Below the pieces are notes generated by a model, which was not told where the DNA came from, did not search any database, and saw nothing but the letters and a program-made list of their open reading frames with translations. A DNA stretch of 8,397 bases from Clostridiales bacterium (GTDB taxonomy: Bacteria > Bacillota > Clostridia > Christensenellales > Christensenellaceae): positions 1-8,397 of the forward strand of contig QAKS01000073.1 in assembly GCA_003343685.1 (NCBI GenBank). The letters are read 5' to 3'. Within the stretch, counting starts at the first letter, position 1. Each line of letters begins with the position of its first letter. This document shows, piece after piece, positions 1-4,865 of this stretch. Position numbers and translations under genes: made by a program.

Positions 1-936
1 ATACATATACAGCGGCGGATAGTCGGCAAAGCCTGCCGACTCATAAAAGGAATTGAGCCCGCCGGAATAGAGATCACTGGCCCAAACTTTAAAACAGGTG
101 ATATCCGTCTCATATCCCTCGTTTACAGAAGCGACATAAATACGCAGTAAAAACGCCGCGGCAAATATGCAGACAACAGCTGTTTTGCCGGACAGAAATC
201 GTCCCAGCCGGGGAGCCCATTTTCCGGTATAAATCAGAAACAGAAGAATACCGCAGAAGATTGACATGACGGCAATTCCGAGATTGTTGTAGGTAATATC
301 AGGGTAATTTTCCTCGTCCTCGATTTCTCCGGCAGGCGCTGCGCCGCCGTTCCCTCCATATCCCAAACTGCCTATCAGCGTATAGGTTGTTCCTTCGGCA
401 GGCATTACATCCAGCTTTTCGCATGTAACCTCGGCAATGTATGCCGTGCCGGTGCCAAGGTTGCCCGTATTTCCAATGCCGATGCGCAAATAATACGCCT
501 GATCCTCATCGACATTTGTCCTTACACAGAGCTTCATTTGCTTCCATGCGCCATCTGTATCGGTTATCCCCTCGGACTGTGCGATCTGGTCCGCAAAATC
601 CATATTTAAGCTGGCTTCCGAACCGGATATGCCTTCTGCCTTTACCATAGCGGTTATCTGGTATGTCGTTTCCGGCTCAAAATAGACGTATTGCCCAATG
701 TAAGCATACCCTTCTTCGGGCAATGCCAGCTTTGCCACTGTCTGCCCCGACTCTTCTGAACGTTCCAGAGTTCCTCCGCCTGACTCAAATTCCCACCACG
801 ACGGCGCCTCGTTCTGCCAGTCGGAAAAGTCCGTATTTGCCAGGTATTCCCCTTCTGCCGATACCACAGTAGGAACCGCCGTCAGAAGCAATACTGCCAG
901 CACTGTTAAAAGCTTTATCAATCTGCGTCTTTTCAA
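1..936 (-). CDS. Signal peptide + CBM-like ectodomain fused to a GT-C glycosyltransferase (3' end outside window)
   Basis: Read directly on the minus strand: 312 codons with no stop, open at the left edge, so the C-terminal part is missing. The chosen start is TTG at 936, which overlaps the yraN stop (TTGA) and has GGAG 8 nt upstream. Residues 2-27 form a signal peptide (KRRR, then a hydrophobic run to VVSA). Residues about 28-175 look like a beta-sandwich of the carbohydrate-binding CBM4/9 kind: NTDFSDW at the start, FEPETTYQITAMVKAEG in the middle, AWKQMKL, and GTAYIAEV at the end. After a Gly/Ala and acidic linker come a membrane segment (about 217-236), a K/R-rich cytoplasmic turn and a second segment (about 253-270). 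An outside loop follows with D278 in YETD and the motif DYPPLYMY (305-312). These are marks of GT-C enzymes of the Gpi18/PMT-like group, which use polyprenyl-phosphate sugars outside the membrane. Donor and acceptor cannot be told. The GT-C call is fairly sure; the CBM label is inference from pattern. Confidence 0.8.
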   Translation of the reverse strand, partial: MKRRRLIKLLTVLAVLLLTAVPTVVSAEGEYLANTDFSDWQNEAPSWWEFESGGGTLERSEESGQTVAKLALPEEGYAYIGQYVYFEPETTYQITAMVKAEGISGSEASLNMDFADQIAQSEGITDTDGAWKQMKLCVRTNVDEDQAYYLRIGIGNTGNLGTGTAYIAEVTCEKLDVMPAEGTTYTLIGSLGYGGNGGAAPAGEIEDEENYPDITYNNLGIAVMSIFCGILLFLIYTGKWAPRLGRFLSGKTAVVCIFAAAFLLRIYVASVNEGYETDITCFKVWASDLYSGGLNSFYESAGFADYPPLYMY

Positions 937-1292
937 TAGCTTATCTCCGCGTTTTTAATATGGTATATCTCGGTTTCACCCGTTATCAGGATCACATCAA
1001 AGCGCATCGGCGTTTGGAGAAGCCCATTTTCGGCAGCATAGGTCTCCGCTGCCCTGATAAGACTTCTCTTTTTGGTAGCAGTGATCGCCTCAAGGCCGCT
1101 GCCGTATTTATCGCTTCGCCGCGTCTTAACCTCAACGAAAACAGTACAGTCGCCATCTTTTGCGATAATGTCAATTTCCCCGTGACAGATGTAGTAATTA
1201 CGGTTCAGAATCGTATATCCCTTTTTTTCAAGATATTCCGCGGCGGCGGCTTCCCCTCTGTCCCCGAGGTTCTTGGCATATCTGCTGTTCAC
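933..1292 (-). CDS. yraN: YraN family protein (UPF0102), putative nuclease fold
   Basis: A 119-residue protein of the YraN/UPF0102 family, which has a restriction-endonuclease-like fold and no settled function. Visible signatures are KNLGDRGEAAAAEYL (7-21), GEIDII (38-43), VFVEVKTRRSDKYGSG (51-66) and RFDVILI (97-103). E39, D41, E54 and K56 would make up the PD-(D/E)xK-like site. The start is GTG at 1292. It overlaps the rnhB stop as GTGA, has AAGGA about 10 nt upstream inside rnhB, and gives the usual family length. An upstream ATG at 1358 is in frame but would overlap rnhB by 70 bases and add 22 non-conserved residues, so it is not used. The gene lies directly after rnhB, a common pairing in Firmicutes, and is followed with a 4-base overlap by the glycosyltransferase gene. 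Family assignment is firm; biochemical role is unknown. Confidence 0.93.
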   Translation of the reverse strand: MNSRYAKNLGDRGEAAAAEYLEKKGYTILNRNYYICHGEIDIIAKDGDCTVFVEVKTRRSDKYGSGLEAITATKKRSLIRAAETYAAENGLLQTPMRFDVILITGETEIYHIKNAEISY

Positions 1293-1891
1293 TGCAATAT
1301 TTTCCTTAAAAAACTCATCCTGTGTATTTCCGTCGGCCCGTTTTCCATTATAGCACAAATATGTTGCTTCGTACCATATCCTTTATGCTTTCCAAATCCA
1401 TATTCAGGGTATTTTTTGTCGTATTCTCTCATAATACGGTCACGAGTAACCTTTGCAACAATTGAGGCGGCGGCAATGGAGTATACCTTTGCGTCTCCCT
1501 TTACGATTGGGGTATAGGGAATTTCCAACTCCAGACCGGTAATATAATCGGCATAAAGATAATCCGGTTTGACAGACAGGCCCGTCACTGCCTTTTGAAA
1601 GGCCAGCCGGGCTGCATTCAGTATATTGATTTCCTCAATCACGTCCACATCCACAATGCCGACGGACCACGAAAGCGCACCCGCCGCAATGTCCTCATAC
1701 AGCGCCTCTCGTTTTTTTTCGGAGAGCTTTTTGGAATCGTTGATTCCTTCAATTATATGTGCAGAATCCATAATGACGGCAGCAGCTACGACAGGACCGG
1801 CCAACGGACCCCTGCCCGCTTCGTCAGCGCCTGCCATAACAAGACCCTGTTGAGCTGCTTCTCTTTCAAAGGAAAAAAAATCACGTTCCAT
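1289..1891 (-). CDS. rnhB: Ribonuclease HII
   Basis: RNase HII cleaves RNA in RNA-DNA hybrids and removes single ribonucleotides misincorporated into DNA. The 200-residue protein has the full family signature: GADEAGRGPLAGPVVAAAVI (21-40), NDSKKLS (51-57), YLYAD (111-115), KGDAKVYSIAAASIVAKVTRDR (131-152), YGFGKHKGYGTKQH and the C-terminal GPTEIHRMSF. The four metal-binding acids of the DEDD site are D23, E24, D115 and D133. Its length matches short RNase HII such as the E. coli enzyme; it lacks the N-terminal extension of the B. subtilis form. The ATG at 1891 lies 2 nt after the ylqF stop, with an AAAGG site inside the last ylqF codons 8 nt upstream. The gene ends in a GTGA overlap with yraN, so it belongs to the ylqF-rnhB-yraN unit. 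Confidence 0.97.
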   Translation of the reverse strand: MERDFFSFEREAAQQGLVMAGADEAGRGPLAGPVVAAAVIMDSAHIIEGINDSKKLSEKKREALYEDIAAGALSWSVGIVDVDVIEEINILNAARLAFQKAVTGLSVKPDYLYADYITGLELEIPYTPIVKGDAKVYSIAAASIVAKVTRDRIMREYDKKYPEYGFGKHKGYGTKQHICAIMENGPTEIHRMSFLRKILQ

Positions 1892-1893
1892 TT

Positions 1894-2730
1894 CTATGGC
1901 CTTTCAAATGAAATGCGGCCGATTGCACCGTTTTTAAACTCATCGAGCAACATCCGTGTGCCGCGCTCAGTATCGGGCACACCACCCTTTTGGAGAAATC
2001 CTCTACTTTTGCAAATGGCTTCCATAACGTCCCATGGCTGCTCAGAAAGCGTTTCCAGCTTATATCTCGCCATCAGCTTTTCGGGAACAGCCTCGGTAAG
2101 AAAGGAAATCAAATAAAAAGCCAGCTCCTCCTCGTCAAGAATATCCTGACGGATACTTCCGATAAGTGCAATGGACGCACCTGACTTTTCATCCTCTATT
2201 TTGGGCCAAAGCAGCCCCGGCGAATCCATGATTTCCAGATAAGGAGAAAGCTTCACCCACGCCAGGCCGCGCGTTACTCCGGGTTTATTGCCCTCTTTCA
2301 GCTTTTTGTTGCCCGCCAGCCTGTTTATAATGGCAGATTTTCCCACATTTGGGATTCCGCAGACTGCTGCCCGCACAGTCTTATTGCGCCCTTTTGCCGC
2401 ATATTTTTCAATCACCGGGTCTGCGCAGGCCAATATAGCGGCAAGAAGCTTTTGCGTGTTGCCTCCCGCGGCGCTGTATGCGATACAGTTCATCCCTTCG
2501 CTTTTAAAATAATTTATCCAGCTGTTTGTAATATTCTCGTCTGCCAAATCTGTCTTGTTTAAAACATAAAGCTTTTCTTTATTCTGAAGCATAGCCTCTA
2601 CATCCGGATTGAGGGAACTCTTCGGCGCCCGTGCATCCAATACCTCAATTACTATGTCGATCAGTTTCAGTTTTTCCGCAAGGGCGCGCCGTGTTTTTGT
2701 CATATGCCCCGGATACCAGTTTATATTCAT
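1894..2730 (-). CDS. ylqF: Ribosome biogenesis GTPase YlqF/RbgA
   Basis: A circularly permuted GTPase of the YlqF/RbgA family, which in B. subtilis acts at a late step of 50S subunit assembly. The 278-residue product starts with the family hallmark NINWYPGHMTKTRR; H9 is the residue reported as catalytic in RbgA. The permuted order is visible: G4 NKTD (58-61), G5 SAAGG (86-90), G1 P-loop GIPNVGKS (125-132), G2 T153 in GVTRG, and G3 DSPG (169-172). A C-terminal helical domain follows, with KSRGFLQKGG and DTERGTRMLLDEF. The start is ATG at 2730, with AAAGGA 8 nt upstream; it gives the usual length. An in-frame ATG at 2808 would overlap the preceding gene and add a non-conserved hydrophobic stretch. 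The gap from hisJ is 19 nt and the gap to rnhB is 2 nt. Co-location with rplS fits its ribosomal role. Confidence 0.97.
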   Translation of the reverse strand: MNINWYPGHMTKTRRALAEKLKLIDIVIEVLDARAPKSSLNPDVEAMLQNKEKLYVLNKTDLADENITNSWINYFKSEGMNCIAYSAAGGNTQKLLAAILACADPVIEKYAAKGRNKTVRAAVCGIPNVGKSAIINRLAGNKKLKEGNKPGVTRGLAWVKLSPYLEIMDSPGLLWPKIEDEKSGASIALIGSIRQDILDEEELAFYLISFLTEAVPEKLMARYKLETLSEQPWDVMEAICKSRGFLQKGGVPDTERGTRMLLDEFKNGAIGRISFERP

Positions 2731-2749
2731 ACTTTCTATCCTTTCAGCC

Positions 2750-3562
2750 CTATTTGTCAAAATTATTAATATCTGAAAAATCCGGAATACGATTATGAAA
2801 AACAGCAACCTCCCGGAAACCGATCTGCTTCAGCAGCTCCAAAGCGATGTCAAAATTCCTTGCAAGATCATCTGTTTTATGGGCATCGGACCCCAGCACA
2901 ATAATTTTCCCACCCAATTCTTTATATCTTTTCAGTATTTCGACATTTGGATGCGGATACCCAAGTCCATACCGAATACCCGATGTATTTACCTCGAGTC
3001 CCTTATCATTTTTTATTAAAAGGTTCAGAATTTCATCGAGAATATCTGCAAATTCGCTGTAGCATATTTTCTTTTCCTCATAGCCGCCATATCTGACGAC
3101 ATAATCCAAATGTCCATAAACGTCAAATTCACTGCGATATAGTTTTATGTTTTCCAACACTTCGCTAAAATACCGCATATATGCTTCTTTTCTGGTAACT
3201 CCTTCAAAAAAGCTGCTGTCCATGGCCATATCCTTTTTGCATACAATATGGGAAGAACCAATAATATAATCAAAAGAATATTGATTGGTTACGGCTTGAA
3301 TTTTTTCCGCAATGTCAGGCTGCAGACCAATTTCAATCCCAAAATTCGTTTGCATCGCTTCCTCGTTGCTGCATGCAAGATACTTTGCTCTGTAGACTGA
3401 AATATCAAGAGTCCTTAAATCCGTTTTTAAACCCGTATAATCGTCCCAATGCTCCGTAAAAGTAATCTCATCAACACCTTTTTCCCTCGCTGCGTATATA
3501 TATGCGCTCATTTCGGATATGCCGTCGTGTGATATTGTTGTGTGAACATGAGAATCTTTCAT
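2750..3562 (-). CDS. hisJ: PHP-family phosphatase, histidinol-phosphatase HisJ type
   Basis: A 270-residue protein of the PHP metallophosphoesterase superfamily, closest in pattern to HisJ/HisK histidinol phosphatase, which turns L-histidinol phosphate into histidinol in histidine synthesis. The likely metal ligands are all present: H5 and H7 (DSHVHT), D13, H38 (FTEHWD), E77 (GIEIGLQP), H105 (IIGSSHIV), H151 (YGHLDYVVRYG), D226 and H228 (GSDAHK). The stretch GLEVNTSGIRYG (188-199) is also typical of the HisJ family. The start is ATG at 3562, with GAGG 8 nt upstream. It places HxH at residues 5-7 and gives the family length (about 265-270). A longer in-frame extension would run back through rplS and is rejected. 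No other his biosynthesis gene is in the window, so the substrate is inferred from family only. It stands between the rplS terminator and ylqF. No convincing promoter is seen just upstream. Confidence 0.88.
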   Translation of the reverse strand: MKDSHVHTTISHDGISEMSAYIYAAREKGVDEITFTEHWDDYTGLKTDLRTLDISVYRAKYLACSNEEAMQTNFGIEIGLQPDIAEKIQAVTNQYSFDYIIGSSHIVCKKDMAMDSSFFEGVTRKEAYMRYFSEVLENIKLYRSEFDVYGHLDYVVRYGGYEEKKICYSEFADILDEILNLLIKNDKGLEVNTSGIRYGLGYPHPNVEILKRYKELGGKIIVLGSDAHKTDDLARNFDIALELLKQIGFREVAVFHNRIPDFSDINNFDK

Positions 3563-3584
3563 AGTTTCTGCCTCGCTGCCATTT

Positions 3585-3618
3585 AAAATAAAACAGGCTG
3601 CTCTTTGTAAGAGCAGCC
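3585..3618 (-). terminator. Intrinsic terminator after rplS
   Basis: Read on the minus strand, a perfect 10-bp stem (GGCTGCTCTT / AAGAGCAGCC, positions 3618-3609 and 3605-3596) with a 3-nt loop is followed by TGTTTTATTTT. The stem begins 11 nt after the rplS stop codon. The T-run lies only on the minus-strand side, so it works in the direction of rplS. It should end most rplS transcripts before hisJ. Confidence 0.92.
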
Positions 3619-3629
3619 CTTTCCCGAGA

Positions 3630-3971
3630 TTATTTCTCTCTGATTCTTGCTGATTTGCCGACTCTGTCACGCAGATAGAACAGCTTAGCCCGGCGTACAG
3701 CGCCGCTTCTGACCTTCTCAATGTGGTCAATCTTCGGCGAGTGAAGCGGAAGCGTTCTCTCAACGCCGATGCCGTAAGAAACGCGCCTTACCGTAATCGT
3801 TTCTCTGGCGCCGCCGCCCTGCCTTGCGATCAGATAGCCTTCAAATACCTGAAGACGCTCTCTGTTACCCTCTTTGACCTTCAGATAGACCTTAAGCAAG
3901 TCACCGATTTCAATCTGAGGGAGATCCGAACGCATCTGGCTCTCTTCAACAAATTTAATAAGATCCTGCAC
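3630..3971 (-). CDS. rplS: 50S ribosomal protein L19
   Basis: Ribosomal protein L19 sits at the interface of the 30S and 50S subunits. The 113-residue product has the usual length and the conserved features: the N-terminal helix, [47 protein letters not shown] (68-88) and the basic C-terminal [18 protein letters not shown]. The start is GTG at 3971, set by a strong AAGGAGG site 9 nt upstream; no in-frame ATG competes. The gene has its own promoter and a leader that may fold (described separately), and it ends at a strong terminator, so it is probably transcribed mainly as a single gene. In many bacteria rplS follows rimM and trmD; here the gene before it is trxA. Confidence 0.98.
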   Translation of the reverse strand: MQDLIKFVEESQMRSDLPQIEIGDLLKVYLKVKEGNRERLQVFEGYLIARQGGGARETITVRRVSYGIGVERTLPLHSPKIDHIEKVRSGAVRRAKLFYLRDRVGKSARIREK

Positions 3972-4045
3972 GTTATGATGCCTCCTTCCATTTTAGAGCG
4001 TTCATACGGTAATATCCACCCAGCGGACCACTCCTCATCACAAAC
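3972..4045 (-). promoter_or_regulatory. rplS 5' leader with possible autoregulatory fold
   Basis: The leader runs from the predicted transcript start (about 4045) to the GTG. Two nested pairings can be drawn by hand. The outer helix joins TTGTGATG (4043-4036), at the very 5' end, with CATCATAA (3980-3973), which fills the gap between the Shine-Dalgarno site and the start codon; this is 8 bp with one G-U. The inner helix joins GGAGTG (4034-4029) with CGCTCT (4000-3995), 6 bp with two G-U, and has a further GGT/ACC pairing inside. Firmicutes are known to carry an L19 leader element (Rfam L19_leader) before rplS. Whether this one matches it was not tested. The fold is inference; the leader itself is well supported by the promoter. 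Confidence 0.5.
3981..3987 (-). promoter_or_regulatory. Ribosome binding site of rplS
   Basis: AAGGAGG lies 9 nt before the GTG at 3971. This near-perfect match to the 16S anti-Shine-Dalgarno fixes the non-ATG start of rplS. Confidence 0.9.
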
Positions 4046-4051
4046 ATTAGG

Positions 4052-4081
4052 ATTATATCACAGAATATCTGTTGATGGCAA
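4052..4081 (-). promoter_or_regulatory. Sigma-A type promoter for rplS
   Basis: On the minus strand the -35 box TTGCCA (4081-4076) is followed by an 18-nt spacer and a perfect -10 box TATAAT (4057-4052). TGA directly before it completes an extended -10 (TGnTATAAT). Transcription should start near 4045, giving a leader of about 75 nt. The site lies downstream of the trxA stop codon. Confidence 0.85.
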
Positions 4082-4110
4082 TACTTTTTTGCCTTTATTT
4101 ATCGTTTTTC

Positions 4111-4428
4111 TCAGAATGAATCGGCAATAAACCTTTTCAGCTCGTCCTCGCCCATTGCACCGACCTTCTTTTTGATCATTGTGCCGTTTTTCAGGATGAC
4201 CAGCGTCGGAATGCTGACAATTTTGAATTTGGATGCTACGTCAGGAGCTTCGTCAACATCCACCTTGCCAAAAACAAAATCATCGCCCATCTCCGCGGAA
4301 ACCTTTTCAAAAACGGGTGCGAACATTTTGCAGGGACCGCACCATGTCGCCCAAAAATCAATTATGGCAGGCTTCTCACTGTTTTCAATTTCATGAAAGT
4401 TATCGTTTGTTACGGTAATATAGCTCAT
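4111..4428 (-). CDS. trxA: Thioredoxin
   Basis: A 105-residue cytoplasmic thioredoxin that reduces protein disulfides by thiol exchange. The active site WCGPC is at 29-33 (C30 and C33), preceded by the conserved AIIDFWAT strand, and the cis-proline is P74 in VSIPTL. Length and the C-terminal GAMGEDELKRFI are normal for the family. The start ATG at 4428 overlaps the stop of the RseC-like gene as ATGA, and AAAGGAG lies 7 nt upstream inside that gene, so translation is probably coupled. No thioredoxin reductase gene is in the window; the electron donor must be encoded elsewhere. No terminator with a T-run is seen between trxA and the rplS promoter, so some read-through into rplS is possible. Confidence 0.97.
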   Translation of the reverse strand: MSYITVTNDNFHEIENSEKPAIIDFWATWCGPCKMFAPVFEKVSAEMGDDFVFGKVDVDEAPDVASKFKIVSIPTLVILKNGTMIKKKVGAMGEDELKRFIADSF

Positions 4429-4865
4429 TGTAATTCTCCTTTTGTAATGATATTGACCATTTTAAACTCGTCGCGTGTAAGTTCTCTTACTTTTGGCTCA
4501 AACAGGCGGATTGCCAGATATCCGATGGCAAGAAATACAACGCCGGATAAGAACGCCAGCAGATCTCTGTCCACTGCGACAAACAGGTCGTTAAATATAT
4601 AATACCCCAAAAATATACCGATTAACAACATAACGAGCGGAATTCCATAAGCAATTAACGAAAATTTCAAAACATTTTCCCCCTTGCTTTCCAAAACTAC
4701 TTTGTCCCCGGGTTCGGCGTCAAGACTATTGGCAACGTCAATCTCTACTTCACTCATATCCTTCAGCATCCCACATGCCTTGCATTTGCCGCATGCCGAT
4801 GAACGCTTAAAGAGGACCACCGCCCTATTCCCGTCTGTTCTGATTACCTGTCCGCTTTCCAGCAT
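4425..4865 (-). CDS. RseC/SoxR-reducing-system family membrane protein
   Basis: A 146-residue protein with the layout of the RseC family. The N-terminal domain carries the cysteine cluster SACGKCKACG (C25, C28, C31), which may bind a metal or Fe-S centre or act in thiol exchange. Two membrane helices follow (about 68-90 and 101-121), with a short charged tail. In Proteobacteria RseC works with the Rsx/Rnf electron-transfer complex in reducing SoxR and is also linked to sigma-E control. In clostridia related proteins occur near rnf genes or alone, and the role is not settled. Here the ATG overlaps the aspS stop by one base (TAATG), with a weak GGGGA site upstream, and its own stop overlaps the trxA start. 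The coupling to a thioredoxin supports a redox role by inference. Family call good, function open. Confidence 0.85.
   Translation of the reverse strand: MLESGQVIRTDGNRAVVLFKRSSACGKCKACGMLKDMSEVEIDVANSLDAEPGDKVVLESKGENVLKFSLIAYGIPLVMLLIGIFLGYYIFNDLFVAVDRDLLAFLSGVVFLAIGYLAIRLFEPKVRELTRDEFKMVNIITKGELQ

Noticed and set aside
441..872. Two short plus-strand frames of 69 codons in the left part
   Set aside because: They lie antisense to the glycosyltransferase gene, whose frame is open and domain-rich throughout; neither has a recognisable motif.
2755..2760. TTGACA on the minus strand before ylqF as a -35 box
   Set aside because: No acceptable -10 hexamer lies 16-18 nt downstream; the bases there are the ylqF ribosome binding site and start.
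2731..2808. Upstream ATG for ylqF that would add a hydrophobic 26-residue leader
   Set aside because: It overlaps hisJ and pushes the conserved WYPGHM motif away from the N-terminus. The ATG at 2730 has a proper AAAGGA site.
3563..3763. N-terminal extension of the histidinol phosphatase reading back through the rplS terminator and coding end
   Set aside because: The extra residues are encoded out of frame within rplS, are not conserved in the PHP family, and the ATG at 3562 has a good ribosome binding site.
4077..4093. GGCAA/TTGCC hairpin after trxA as a terminator
   Set aside because: The stem is only 5 bp, no T-run follows it, and it overlaps the -35 box of the rplS promoter.
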